NCBI GenBank assembly: GCA_003614735.1 | Contig: KZ992428.1 | Span: 1 to 64,000 of the forward strand | Reading direction: 5' to 3' | From: Thamnocephalis sphaerospora | Taxonomy: Eukaryota; Zoopagomycota; Zoopagomycetes; Zoopagales; Sigmoideomycetaceae | DNA length: 64,000 bases | In this document: positions 10,321 through 22,400 of the stretch, in pieces | Layout of the letters: each line of letters begins with the position of its first letter | How positions within the stretch are numbered: position 1 is the first letter of the stretch | Position numbers and translations under genes: made by a program | The notes under the pieces: generated by a model | Databases searched by the model: none | What the model was told of the DNA's origin: nothing | What the model saw: only the letters and a program-made list of their open reading frames with translations

Positions 10321-11797
10321 CTAGGACCAGGCTTCGCGCTTGTTGGCAGTGTAGTACTGGTCCTTGATTGGATGAAGCAGCACGTTCAGCCGCGGTGTAA
10401 TAATCACCAGCGTATTGGATGGAATCGTCAGCCAGTCGGTCTTTTCAAAAGTCAGCGGTTCTGCAACGTTCAAAGGCACAACCGTGTTAGCCGGAAAGAG
10501 TGATGGTAACGCGGGCAGAGCAAACGCACCGGATGCAATCACGACAATATCCTCGCGCTTGTCTGCCTTGATCTTTGGCCGTGAAATGTCGTTGGTAAGC
10601 AATTGCACTGTCGACAGTCAAGTTTACAAAGACTTACCATGCGATAATGGCCGGGTTTGTAAGACTCGAAGCGTGTGCCCGAGGAAAAGTACAGCGAAGC
10701 ACCTTCTTTGCGCGAATCAGTGATGTATCGGGTGCAGATGACCGACTCGCCGTCAGTGACGGCAAAGTTCATCAGCGATATCTGCGGCAGCGGGCGTGAT
10801 TGCGTCAGATGCTGTGATCGATGTTTGGCCACATTGCAGAGCTGCCTACTTCAGTGATGCCAGCCTCGTCCAGCCACTGGTTCAACTGTGCTATCGTCCG
10901 CAGCATGGCCTCTTTGAGCACTTCAGGTGTGAAGGAGCCGCTGTCAGGATCATCAAGCTGCATCGATCGGCAGTTAGCAGGGCCGGTCTGATGGCGCTGT
11001 CGTCTGCCCGCCACATACCTGGTTTAGAAAAAGTGCAAACGACCATTCCGAGTCGGTGTTTCCCTGAACAAAGTTGTACAGACTGTCGCGAAGACTAGCC
11101 TGCAGCCTCCGCTTAATCAGTCCAAAGTTTGCAATGTTGCCATTGTGCATCCACATGAGCCGACCATACTGCCAGGGATGACCTACGTCACACAATGCCG
11201 CCGTCACGTGAGCTCAAAGGTGCAAGCCCTGATGTGTGTGCGCGTAGACGCTTACAGTTGGATTCAGACGATGGAAAGCCGCCAGTAGAAGCTCGCACAT
11301 GCGCAAACACCAGCGGACTGCGGATCTTTTCCACCAAACGTGACAAATTCAGGTTGTTCCAGGCTGGCTGGATTGAAGTGAAGATGCACGGCGATTCTCC
11401 CGGCGCGCTTGCGTCATACCAACCTAGATGCACACGGGCGCGCATAAGCGGCGGTTCGATTGCAGGGCAGGATGGCGTAAGGGCACTTACCAACGCCAAA
11501 ACCATCGCCTGTCCGTGGGCGCAGCCGTTACACAGGTTAACATCCTTCCGATCAAACACACCAAATAGTCAACCACCAGCATGCTACGTACCGTTAATGG
11601 GGCGGATGCGATCGATGCGCAGGCGGCAGTCGAACGACTGGTTGATGATGGAATGCGCCGGCCGAGTCAACAGCTGGATGGTGGTTGACGTCAGCTGAAT
11701 TGGCTCGCAGCACCGCCACTCCCTTGCACTAGTCTTCTGCACTCACCTCGGCAATGAGAATAGGCTCGCGACCCTTGCACAGAAGGAATCGGCACAT
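10321..11797 (-). CDS. DUG3: Glutamine amidotransferase subunit Dug3 (glutathione degradosome)
   Basis: Dug3 is the class II amidotransferase subunit of the cytosolic Dug2-Dug3 complex, which releases glutamate from glutathione. The protein begins MCRFLLCKG; Cys2 is the N-terminal nucleophile after Met removal. Eight exons, all in phase: 11747-11797, 11592-11694, 11491-11508, 11256-11423, 11019-11182, 10850-10957, 10638-10781 and 10321-10572, total 335 residues. Family blocks are LTRPAHSIINQSFDCRLRID, the NGDGFGVGWY segment split over three exons, FAHVRAST, NCHPWQYGRLMWMHNGNIA and NFVQGNTDSEWSFALFLNQ. Exon 3 is only 18 nt. The product is close to the usual 350-residue family length. It is divergent from the NDUFAF7-type gene and shares a 526-bp promoter region with it. 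Confidence 0.95.
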
Positions 11798-12323
11798 GGC
11801 AGGCTAGTCTTTGCGGCGAACGGGCGATGGCAGTAGTGGCGTGGTGGGCAAGACAGAGTGCAGATGAGGTGGTTGAGGCCAGACAAATGGGGAGCAGACA
11901 GACGGAGGAGAAAAGCTGGAGAAAGAAAACGGACGAAACGTGCTTTAGTGCTAATTGAACGTGGCCAAGCAAATGATCGTGGACGGTATGTCGGCGGGCG
12001 TCGTGGTGATGGCGGAGACGAAACAAGTGGGTGCAAACCAGCAAGGACAAGGCGGAGCCAAGGATATCTGCTGCTGTGGTAGCCGCCATGCTACCATCGC
12101 AGCGCCCCGCTTTCATATCCTACCCGATGGCTGCCTCCGCTCATTCTATGACGCGATTAGGGAAGCGCGTCACGCCACGATGGGCATTGAAGCGTACTCG
12201 AACTCAGTTACGATTTGAAACTGCAGGTCATCGAGTCGAGTCGATGCTGTCACCGCTTGTTGTTCTCTCCGTGCGCGGTGGATGCCGCGTGTGATCTAGT
12301 CTACTGTCCTTTCACTGGCCGGC
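11798..12323. promoter_or_regulatory. Divergent promoter region between DUG3 and the NDUFAF7-type gene
   Basis: The two genes start outward from this 526-bp interval. No canonical TATA box or obvious operator is seen, and no gene is supported inside it. Confidence 0.45.
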
Positions 12324-13920
12324 ATGTCGCTGTTTTTGTCGGCGCCTCTGTCGTCGGCGCTGCGGCGCTGTACGCCAGCGCTTCGCCGGGCCACCGGAGG
12401 CCTGGCAGCCGCTCCCTGCCAGGCGGTACCCTCGCGCACATTCATAGATGTTAAGCGCCTGCTGGGCGAATCGGGTCCAGAGCCACCGTCGGCAGGCCAA
12501 CTGCTGGCCGAGTATCGTAGCATGACGGCAGAGGATGCAGCGCGCTGCCGCTCACCACCGCGCCGCTGTAGCATGCTTGCGCGCGACTTTGTGGACGACT
12601 CGCTCTACAATCCGCACTATGGCTACTTTTCCAAGCAGGCCACCATTTTCACCGTCGAGGACGATGAGGGCTTCGCGTTCAACAGCTGCCGTGACACGCT
12701 CGAGTTTATGAACCGGATAGGTGCGCGCTATGCGGAGATCGAAGGTGATCTAAACGACGTAAACGACATTATGCGCCAGGTGTGGCACACGCCGACCGAG
12801 TTGTTCAAGGTACGTCGTCTGCCTCTGCTTTGTCGTCACGCGCATTTGCAGGTTCTGACGTGTTTTGGCCACGCCAGCCCTGGTACGGCTATGCCATCGC
12901 AAAGTACATTGCTACCGAGTACAAGTTGAATCATTTTCCGCAAGAGGATCTCGTCATTTACGAGATTGGCGCGGGCAACGGCACCCTAATGCTCAATGTC
13001 CTGGACTATCTGCGCGACAATGAGCCGGCCGTGTACAAGCGCACGCAATACCGCATCATCGAAATCAGCCCCAAGCTGGCCGAGCGGCAGACGCAGCGAC
13101 ACGAAGTTCGCGATGTTCGTGATGCACATCACGGTCGCATTACCATCGTCAACCGCAGCATCTTTGATTGGGACCAGCCTGTCACCGAAAGCTGCTTTTT
13201 CATCGCCATGGAAGTAATTGTAAGCAACTCTGTGAGCGCGTGGACTGATCTGTGCTCTGCTAATGCGACGACGCCTGCAACCAGGACAACTTTGCCCACG
13301 ATGTCATCCGCTACAACGTCAAGACTGGAGAGCCGATGCAGGTCCGGGTGCTTACGGACGCGAGCGGCGACTATGAGGAGGTGTACGAACCGGTAGGCGA
13401 TCCGCTGATCCGCCGCTACCTGTCGCTTCGCCGACGTGCCGGTCATCGCAGCAAGGCGCTGCAGCGTCTGCCGCTCCATCGGTGCCGACAGTGGTTCCCG
13501 TTAGCGCCCAATCTCACCGAGCCCGAGTTTCTGCCTACCAAAGCGTTGCTGCTGCTGGAAAAGCTGCGCGACTATTTCCCGCGCCATCGCCTTGTGCTGT
13601 CGGACTTTTACACGTTGCCCGATGCGGTGCCAGGCGTGGACGCACCCGTGGTGCAAACGCGCTACCAGCGCACGATGGTGCCCTGCTCCACCTACCTCGT
13701 GCAGCCCGGCTGGTTCGACATCTTTTACCCGACCAACTTTGAGCTGCTACGCGACGTCTACCGTCTAGTCTGCCGATCCAGCCGTCCGGCCAACACCACA
13801 CGCATTATGGGCGAGCGCGAGTTTCTGGAGCGGTTTGCGGATGTCGAGCGGACACGTACGATTTCCGGCGAAAACCCCATGCTGGACTACTACGAAAACA
13901 ACAAGTTTCTTCTTTCGTGA
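12324..13920 (+). CDS. Mitochondrial protein-arginine methyltransferase, NDUFAF7/MidA family (DUF185)
   Basis: Members of this family methylate an arginine of the complex I subunit NDUFS2 during early assembly in the mitochondrial matrix. Exons 12324-12809, 12878-13219 and 13285-13920 give 487 residues; introns are 68 and 65 bp, phase 0. The N-terminus (MSLFLSAPLSSALRRCTPAL) is a clear presequence. The SAM-binding motif I is YEIGAGNGTL around residues 190-199, and the characteristic post-motif EVIDNFAHDVIRYN spans the second intron. The C-terminus carries DFYTLPDAVPG and PGWFDIFYPTNFELL, as in the fungal branch of the family. The long insert before the SAM motif (FSKQATIFTVEDDEGFAF) is also typical of fungi. 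Its role in complex I assembly is inferred from animal homologues. Confidence 0.88.
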
Positions 13921-14063
13921 TCTGCCCCGGCCCACACGGCCATGCAGCGCCATTGTCCTCTATAAAATGTCTTTAGTTGCAGATGCCAGATGGCGCGTAC
14001 CGGTTATGTGTGGCCGGATCGGATCTGGCCTGGATTGAGGAAAAGGACACGTGCAGCCACTGC

Positions 14064-15470
14064 CTAGACCTCGCAATAGGCGCGATAGCACTGGAACGCG
14101 TCGGCCTCATCCTGAATAGCATGGCCGGCCAGGGTGATGACCGTATCGGGCGCAATAAAGTATACCTGACCGGCACGCAGAATCAGCTCCTCGTCGCTTT
14201 TAGCACCATCTGGCGTGCGGTAGCTAAGACGGCCGCTGCCGTGCGTCACAATCAGCACACTTGGGCCCTGCACGCCGGCAAACGTCTCTGATGCATTGTT
14301 CAGCAGCGTGCGAGCGACGGCAAACTCGGGGATAGGCGGATCGTACACGGCCGTGTGGGCCAAAGGGATGGCCTCTGCACCGCCCAGGGCCCGCGTCCAT
14401 GGCTGCGGTGTCACCTTGACCTGCTCGACAGACCGCGTCGTGTAGGTGAGCATATTGACCAGCACGTCCACGTCGATAAACTTGGGCGTCAGGCCGGCGC
14501 GAACCACGTTGTCGCTTGTCGCCATACACTCGATGCAGTCGCCAGAGATGTACGCATGGGGCTCGTTGGCACTCAGGAAAAGCGCGTCACCCGGCTGCAA
14601 CTGCACCAGATTAAGCAGCAGTGGGCACAGGCAGCCGATGTCGCCGGGGAACTGCCCGTTTAGTCGAATGATCGTCTCTTCCAGACTGCCACGTACGTTG
14701 GCCGCAGGCAGCCGTGCGAAACGGGCACACAGCTTGGTCACCGCTTCTTCCACGCGGTCGCGATCGCTGCGCATCAGCTGGCCAAACAGGTCCGACAGCG
14801 TACGCTTGACATTGGCCTCGGCAGCCGCCATGGCAGGCGAAGGCGGCGCATCGCCACCCGCCTGGTCGGCCACGTCATCCTCGGCATTATAGGCTGCTTC
14901 GGCAGCATTGGCGGCATCGCAAAAGCGCTTGATGACGTCCTCGCCGACCAGACGCACCAGCTCGGGGGCCTGCACATTCAGCATGATGTCCGAAGCGGGC
15001 CGGAAGCCGCACATTGCTTCAAAGTCGGTCAGCGCAATGGTCATTTCGGGCTTGTGGTTTGCATCACGGTACTGGTCTGGTCGGCGAGCGTGGAGCTCGG
15101 CTGCCAACACCTTGTCCGGATGCGCCTGGATGGAGAGCGCCTTGCGGATGGAGAGCACCTTGAATAGGAAAGGCAGGTCGCCATGATAGGCCGAGGCCAC
15201 GCCATCGGTGAGCAGCCGCGTGGGCTGGGCGGTCACTAGTTCGCCTAGCGGCCGACCGTCCACGCCGGCATGGCCGGGCGCCTGAGCTATGGCCGGCGCA
15301 TTCGGGTGCGTGCCCATCCACAGCTCTGCATACGGCTGGTCGGCGCTCACAGCAGCGCCATGGGCATAGCCAGCGTACTGGGCGACGCTGCTGTCAACGC
15401 CCAGCTTGCCCCAGTCGTACTGCTGCACCTGGCAGCGGAGTGCAAACACAGGCGGTATAGCGTTGGTCAT
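14064..15470 (-). CDS. PMI40: Mannose-6-phosphate isomerase (type I)
   Basis: This cytosolic zinc enzyme interconverts fructose-6-phosphate and mannose-6-phosphate, feeding GDP-mannose for glycosylation and wall mannans. Single exon, 468 residues from MTNAIPPVFALRCQVQQYDW. The open frame extends 80 codons further upstream, but the family always starts close to the QYDWG motif, so I chose the ATG at 15470. Zinc and active-site features seen are SIQAHPDK (His), NHKPEMTIALTDFEAMCGFR (His/Glu) and LSANEPHAYISGDCIECMA (His), then SDNVVRAGLTPKF. An acidic Ala-rich insert lies at about residues 205-235. It lies directly downstream of ARG1 on the same strand, with 217 bp between them; there is no functional link. 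Confidence 0.94.
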   Translation of the reverse strand: MTNAIPPVFALRCQVQQYDWGKLGVDSSVAQYAGYAHGAAVSADQPYAELWMGTHPNAPAIAQAPGHAGVDGRPLGELVTAQPTRLLTDGVASAYHGDLPFLFKVLSIRKALSIQAHPDKVLAAELHARRPDQYRDANHKPEMTIALTDFEAMCGFRPASDIMLNVQAPELVRLVGEDVIKRFCDAANAAEAAYNAEDDVADQAGGDAPPSPAMAAAEANVKRTLSDLFGQLMRSDRDRVEEAVTKLCARFARLPAANVRGSLEETIIRLNGQFPGDIGCLCPLLLNLVQLQPGDALFLSANEPHAYISGDCIECMATSDNVVRAGLTPKFIDVDVLVNMLTYTTRSVEQVKVTPQPWTRALGGAEAIPLAHTAVYDPPIPEFAVARTLLNNASETFAGVQGPSVLIVTHGSGRLSYRTPDGAKSDEELILRAGQVYFIAPDTVITLAGHAIQDEADAFQCYRAYCEV

Positions 15471-15687
15471 GGTAGAGGTATGGAGCGTGGCCGGGAATGA
15501 GCAGAGTGCGAGTACGGAAGGAGCGTATGGAAGCAGGACAAGGTTTGGGCAGGAGACAATGGCGCGGTTGCATGAGTCGTTTTTAATCACAGCTTTTTGT
15601 TGGCTGGCGCGCTCAAGTGATGCAGGCGGCCTGTGTACATGCGCGCATAGATGCTTATGCAGACAGTAGCTCTCTCCAAGGAGCCAT

Positions 15688-16548
15688 CTAGAATTTACCT
15701 CCCTGTTCAATCACGCTCTGGCCCCACTTCTTGAGACGAATGCTCTGCACGCGGATGAAACCTTCAGAGTCCTGTGGGCTGAAGCCACCCAACACGTCCA
15801 TGCTAGACTCTTCCATGTCATAGAGACGCTCCGTCTGGCTGGACCGGCCTTCCACCACGGTGTTGCCCTTGTAGAGCTTAAGACGCACGTCACCGTTGAC
15901 GGTCACCTGCGAGGCAGCGATGGCTGACGTGGCGTAGACACGCTCCGGCGAGTAGTACAGGCCGTTGTAGAGAATCTTGGAGAACTCGACGGTGAGGCTC
16001 TGGTCACGCTGTGCGCGCACCTCACGATCCACCGTCAGACCCTCAAGGTCCATGTGTGCCACGCGCAGGATCGTGCCGCCCGGCGTCTCGTAGCAGCCGC
16101 GGCTCTTGATACCGATGAAACGGTTCTCGACAATGTCGATGCGACCAATGCCGTTGCGACGCGCCAGCGTGTTGAGGTAGATGAACAGATCCAGCGGATC
16201 GGTGACCTCGGTGCCATCGTTGTGGTTCTTGACCTTGACTGGCACGCCCTTGGCAAAGGTGATGGTGATGCGCTCGGGCGTGTCGGGCGCCTGTTCCGGG
16301 TCCACCGTCAGCTTCCACATGTCAGCCGGTGGCGTGACGTCCGGATCCTCGAGGATACCGGCCTCGTACGAAATGTGAAACAGATTTTCGTCCGTCGACC
16401 ACGGCTTGGACGGCGTCTGCGAAACGGGGATCTTTTGCTGCGCCGCGTACTCGAGCAGATCGGCACGGCCCTGGAAGCGCTCGTAAAAGGCCGGAATGCG
16501 CCACGGCGCAATCACCTTGATGTTGGGCTGGAGCGCATAGTAGGCAAG

Positions 16549-16581
<33 letters not shown>

Positions 16582-16944
16582 GCAGCCGTGCGAAACGTGC
16601 GTGCACTTTTCCTGGTTGGCCAGCTCAATCTGGCGGCGGGCAATCACCGGGCGTGCCAGTGAGGTGCCGAGCAGGTAGACGTTCTCGTAGATGCAGTTGG
16701 CCTGCACAGCGGGGTAGATGAACTCTTGCACAAATTCGCGGCGCAGATCCTCGACAAAGACCTTGGTGGCGCCGATCTTGAGGGCCTTGGCACGCGCAGC
16801 CTCAAAGTCCTCCTCCTGGCCGACATCGGCCATGTAGGCGAGCACTTCGTAGCCCTCCTCGATCAGCCAGGCCAGAATGCAGGAGGTGTCGAGGCCGCCC
16901 GAGTAGGCGAGCATCACCTTGCCCTTGGTAGTAGCAGCAGCCAT
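15688..16944 (-). CDS. ARG1: Argininosuccinate synthase
   Basis: Joins citrulline and aspartate with ATP to make argininosuccinate in arginine biosynthesis. Single exon, 418 residues, full length for the family. The ATP-pyrophosphatase loop LAYSGGLDTSCILAWL lies at residues 12-27. Other family blocks are VYLLGTSLARPVIARRQIEL, THVSHGCTGKGNDQVRFEL and NRFIGIKSRGCYETPGG. The start chosen (MAAATTKGKVMLAYSGG) matches known proteins. The frame is open 45 codons further upstream, with a Ser/Leu-rich stretch coded by the GA/CT repeat at 16998-17016, but this is most likely leader sequence. Confidence 0.96.
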
Positions 16945-19471
16945 GTTGTCGGAATGTGCGCGAGGGTCTTGCGAGAAATCGGCGCGTATAGTAGCGCAGA
17001 GAGAGAGAGAGAGAGAAGCGAAAGAGAAGCGTGGATGTGGCGACAGGCGGAGCGCGGCAGCAGCGGCGGGCGCGTCCATTTATCGGCGAGCGCACCCGTT
17101 AGCGTGGTCCGTCTTCATCGGAGTCTGTTCGTTCCGCGCCAATGAGTGTGAGCGGGATGGACGTTTCATCTTAATCTCGGTCAACATGGTCGCCCAAAGC
17201 ATCGAGCGATGATAGCCAAGGGATTCGCACGGCCAGGGCGATGACGTGGTTCCGACCAGATCATCTACCATCCATCTTCATCGGTCTGGTCACAAACCCA
17301 TGCCAGCCCACCGGCAAAGCCAGTTGGCCAGCCAGCCAGTCAGCATCGTCATCGGCCAGAGGCAGTCGTTGCTTGTTTTCATTGCAGCGTGTATGTGTGT
17401 GCATGTCCCACTTGCAGGTGACCCACCGATCGCATGGAAGGCGTATAGAGGCCATAATAAGAGGGTCGCGGTTAGGCGATGATTCTGACGGACAACACGT
17501 CGAGCCTAGCTCCCGCCCTGGTGCTGACGCACACGACAGGAGCGAGCACACCCTCCTGCCTGCCATGTCCTTGCGAACATCACAGGCCGATGGTCCTCGT
17601 CCGTGGAAAATAAAGGGTGGCGAGACCGGAAGGCTGTCTGCTGAACCGGCGTCAACCCAGTACGCTGAGTGGCACGGCAGATTATGGGACCAGTCCACAT
17701 TTGGTCAGACATCGCCGACTCCGCTCGCGCATGCCACATGTGTACGCAGCGCACGCTGTCCCTACTCACACGACCATCCTTTTCTTTTGTCGCTTCGTCT
17801 TTTCCACCGTTGCAAAGACGACGGTCATTGCTGGCTACTACTACAACGTGCTGGATTGCGTGTGTTGCAGTGCCGTCCCAATCGGTCTGCGTTGTTACGC
17901 CCGGTCTGATACGTGGGTGCATCCTTTTTCCCGCTTGCCGCTCCAAACCAGCCGAGTACCGCGGCCGGCACGTCGATCGTCTACGTGCGGACGGCGGTGC
18001 GGCCACCGTAGGTGAGTGTGCAGACTGCATAGGCCGGCGCATATCCATACAGCGACATGCAGAGGTGGATATATACGCATACACGCACATACGCAGGTCG
18101 GCATCGATCGACCAAAAGCGGCATCAGACCGTGAACCACGCGTAGGAAGGGCGCGCTTGGCTGCCGTAGCCATCGCAAGCGTCTTCACGCGTGTTGCACG
18201 ACTGTCTGTGCTTGCTTGGGTGGTGCTATGCGACACATTTGGTGCCCATGTCACATTGTCGCCGGCCATGGTGGCAGCGAGGAAGACCAGCACGGGCGGG
18301 CAGGAAAGGGAGCGGGACGTGCGGGAATTCAGATTTGAGGAGGCAGCCGTGTGACACGCAGGTCGTCGCCTTGGCCTTCCTTTGGATACGCTGGTACTGC
18401 GGCGTGGATCCTTGCTCGTCGCTTCTTCTTCAACGCCCACCACGACTATCGCCACTACCTTGTCGTTTCCTTTCTCTCTGCTTCTCCTTCTCCCCTCCTT
18501 TCTCTCCTGACACGCACCTTCTGTGGCTGCTCTCTGCCTGCTTAGCCTTTCTGTTTGGTACTTTTTCCCTACCTTCTTTCTCTTTCTCGCTTCCGCCATC
18601 CTCGTCTGGTTACTGGTCTTAGCGTACACTTTGCCACGTCTCTTTTGCCTTGCTACCGTCACGTGTGTGCTACTACGCTGAGGCGGTTATTTCCCTACTC
18701 GCCAGCACACCTTGGCTTACGCCAGAAGCACGCTTTTGCTCCGTGGTGTGCGCACCTCGGCTGGACCCGGGTGTTTTTTGGCTCGTGCGCGGCGCCTGAC
18801 GCTTGCAGTGCTGTTATTGCGTTTGTCTGCTGGCAGCTGTCAATCGTGTCAACGTTGACGACGTACTGCAGCATCTGCACTGCCCTCCCAACTCTCTCTC
18901 TCTCTGTGCTCTGTGCTCTTTCACGCTGTCGTACATACGTGCACGTTGAGCTGCAAACAAGCATAGAGACGAGCGCGTGCAGCGTCTGACGCCACTTGAC
19001 CACAAACTCCGCCTTCATTGTCCATCTCACTCCGCCCTTTGGGTCGTACTCGCCTGCTGCCGCGCCGCCGTCGTCGTCCAGCTTGTCTGCGCGCTCTCTC
19101 GCTGGCTTGGCCGCTCTGTCATCGTCGTCACTGGGCTTACGTTGCCCTGCACAGTGCCCGCGTTAGAACGTTGGCGCTAACTTGGGGCTGTTTCATTCTC
19201 TGCCGCCCTACATCTCCCTGCGTCCCTGGTCTGCTACTTTTCGGTACGTTATGCGGTACGGGGCCGGCAGGCCTTTTGGGCCGAATCGGCATGGTGGACC
19301 AGCTGGGCACGCTTGGCTAACCTGGCGTCACCTGCGCTTGGTGGCCATTTCTTTTGCCGCACAACCGTCGCCCATACAGCAAGCCAAGCACCTCTTCTAC
19401 TTTTTAGCACTTGACGTACGCACACATTTTACCATTGACGAGTTATACATACCTATTCTCTAGCCGCTATC
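16945..19471. promoter_or_regulatory. 2.5-kb divergent intergenic region between ARG1 and the Boi-like gene
   Basis: No supported gene. It contains a GA/CT simple repeat just upstream of ARG1 and a long, strongly pyrimidine-rich plus-strand stretch from about 18400 to 19000, typical of fungal promoters and 5' leaders. Open frames here are biased by this composition, for example Arg/Lys-rich ones on the minus strand, and lack domains. The Boi-like mRNA may have a long or spliced 5' UTR. Confidence 0.5.
16998..17016. repeat. (GA)n simple repeat in the ARG1 5' leader
   Basis: Nine GA units on the plus strand, 54-72 bases upstream of the ARG1 start codon (read as CT on the sense strand). CT tracts close to start codons are common in fungal promoters. 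Confidence 0.8.
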
Positions 19472-22400
19472 ATGGAGACCGTCTACGCCTTGCACGACTT
19501 TGTCGGCGAGAACGAGGATGAGATGACCTTTTACGTGGGCGAATCCATCAAGGTGCTCGAGAAGGATGATCTCTACAACGACGGCTGGTGGCATGTAAGG
19601 CTTATTGCGCGGACAAGCACGGCTTTCCTGCTTACTCACCAGCAACACGTGATGATCCACAACAGGGCCAGAATGTCCGCGGCGAAACGGGCTTGTTTCC
19701 GTCCAACTATGTGTCGTCCGAGAAGCCGCAGTTGACCCATGACGACGGCGATCTTGATCTTCCGCCGCCGACCGCGTTTCTCAACAGCCGCGACAGCTTC
19801 TACACAGACACGGTGTCTTCGCCCATCTATGCTGACGCCAAGATGCCGGACGATCTGAGCAGGATCGACGACATGAAAGCACTGCCGCAGCAGCAGCGCA
19901 CAAGCGTTGCCGAGCGCGAACAGTCGCAAATGGCGTCTAATGGCGAGCCGCTTTCGCCCGATTTTGCCTTTCCAGAACCACCGACCAACGCCACGTCTGG
20001 TCTGCGGGCGGAGACGCTTAATCGACCCGAAATTGACAGCTGGCACATTAGCGGCTGGTCGCCAGCGCAGGACTCGGTGCTCCAGCCGATGCCAGAACTG
20101 CCGGCGCAGTATCGCCAATCCAAGGCACAGTCGTTGGTTGAGCCTGAATCTGAGCCCGAGCCTGAGCCCGAGCCCGAGCCTGAGCCTGAGCCCAAGCCTG
20201 AGCTTGCGCGTGTATCCGTGACGTCGTCTAACATTGCCGCCGTTAATGTGCCGCTCCCAACCTCGACTTCCACCGTTGCGTCTTCCGCCATGCATGGTAG
20301 CCCACCGGTCTCTGCGCCGAGTGTGACGCTGGACAGTCCACCGTCGTTGGTGCCAGCCTCTGTGCCGGCAGGGCCAGCAACATCGGCTGTGATTGATGTC
20401 ACGATTCCGAGCGTCAGTCCGCTGTCGATGGATACAATGCTGCTTGGCAATGTGTCAAACAAGTCGCCACCCATGTCGTCACAGGAGAACAGGAGTGTGG
20501 CGCCATCGTCGCCGTCAGCCAAGCGCCAGAGCGCTGCTAGTATCCAATCTGGATTGGCGCATCGGCTGTCGATCACTGCAGTGGTGGCTACCGAGCCCAG
20601 CGACGACGTGCTGCCCAGCGAGGCGTCAATGGAGATTAGCTCGCCACAGCCACACCTTTCCCTGCCTCCTCCTTTGACGACCTTCCGCAGCTCGCCAGAC
20701 TCGGAGACATCGACGCACGACGAGGAGCTGGATCATGTGCAGCATACCAGCAGTCGCACATCGATGGCGTCGGATGGCCAGGCCAAACTGTCGCGCGATG
20801 TTACCCTGGCGGCTGGCTTGGGAGCGGATCGCACTAGTGTGCCTGAGATGCCTCATCTCGGACCGGTGGCCGATGATGCACCGCCGGCTGATGCTGCTAG
20901 CGACGATGATAGCAAGGACGATCCGACCAAATGGAGCGTGGAACAGGTGGTGGCCTGGCTGCACCGTGTCGGACTAGGTTCGGTGGCGCCTGAATTCCAA
21001 AAGCACGAAATCACGGGTGATGTGATGCTAGAGCTGAACATTACCATGCTCAAGGAGCTGGACATCACCTCATTTGGGCGGCGTTACCATGTGATGCAGG
21101 CGATTTCGGCGCTGCGTAACGGCGACATGGAATTCAGCAGCGCGGATGCATCGCGCGGTGCGCGCCGCGGTAACCACGAGTTTGGACGTACTGGCTCGCA
21201 GACATCAATGCGCTCTGGATCCAGCGGTGGTAGCGGACCGCCGTCGCGTGCAGCGTCAACTCGGCAGCACGAGTATGGCACTGGCATCGCTACGGTGCCG
21301 GTTGCCGTCGGTGGCTACGGTGTGTCCGGCGCAGGCGCAGGTGCTGCGGCTAACCGGCGCACTCCGCCAGGCCATTTTGTGCCTCCTGCGCGGTCGCCGT
21401 CGCGGCCCATGTCAACCATGAGCTTTGGCTCGGATGCGCCGTTGGCTGCAGCGTTTGCGTTTGGTATTGAAGATCGGTTTGGCACGCCGACGCCCAAGTC
21501 GGTTGACTACAACAACAACAACAGCAACAACAACAGCGACGACGCAACGCGCGATCTTCCGCCGCTGCCAAGCGAGTCTGGCGGTTATGTGCGTTTCCAG
21601 CGGCCACCCAACGGCGTGGCACAGCACCGTAAGACGGGCTCGACATCCACCAGTTCCAGTGGCGGTCGTTGGAGTCGCCATGGTGGTCCGCCGCCACCGC
21701 CGTCTACTGGGCCACCGCAGCCGTACGGCGAGTCAGTCTCACGTCGGCCATCGACGCGCGACGGTTCGTCAATGCATACACAGGTCCATCCGCATGCACA
21801 GATGGCGAACCGGATGCACGTCAAGTCGACGGTAAGCGCCATGACCGCGTCCTCAAATGAGGACAGCCCGGCCATGTCTGTCTCTGCCAGTATGTTGCGC
21901 CAGTCTGGTCCGGCACGCCCGGATCATCAGGGCTGGCTGCGGCGACAGACTCTGGGCCCGGTAAAGGTGTGGAAGCGTCGCTGGTTTATCCTGAAGAATG
22001 GCCAGCTCTTCTCTGCCAAGAGCCCTACCGCAGAGCGCATCAAGCCGGTGGTCAGCATTGCTGGCTGCCGTATCACGCCCGATCCTGACGCCAACCCAGG
22101 CTACTATGGCTTCCGGATCACACCGTCCAACAAGCACCCGGACCGTCGCGTGCAGCTTTTCTGCTACGACGATGAGGACGCCACCAAGGCCTGGATCAAG
22201 TGTTTGATGAAGACGACCATTGGCCGTGACCCCAACGCGCCGGTTGTGTCATCGTGCACGGTGGCCACGGTGCCGCTGAACGTTGCGCGCGATATGGCGC
22301 CGCGGCCACCGTCGGCTGTTTTCTCTCCTGTGCAGCGGCCAGCCAACTTTGGTACATTCCAGGACGAGCACGGCCATGAGGGCCAGATGCCGCCGCCAAA

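Noticed and set aside
15471-15710. N-terminal extension of phosphomannose isomerase by 80 codons
   Set aside because: The family starts close to the QYDWG motif; the extension overlaps the ARG1 3' end and has no targeting character.
17895-18662. 255-codon minus-strand open frame, Arg/Lys-rich
   Set aside because: Created by the pyrimidine-rich promoter stretch of the Boi-like gene; no domain, repeated charged residues only.
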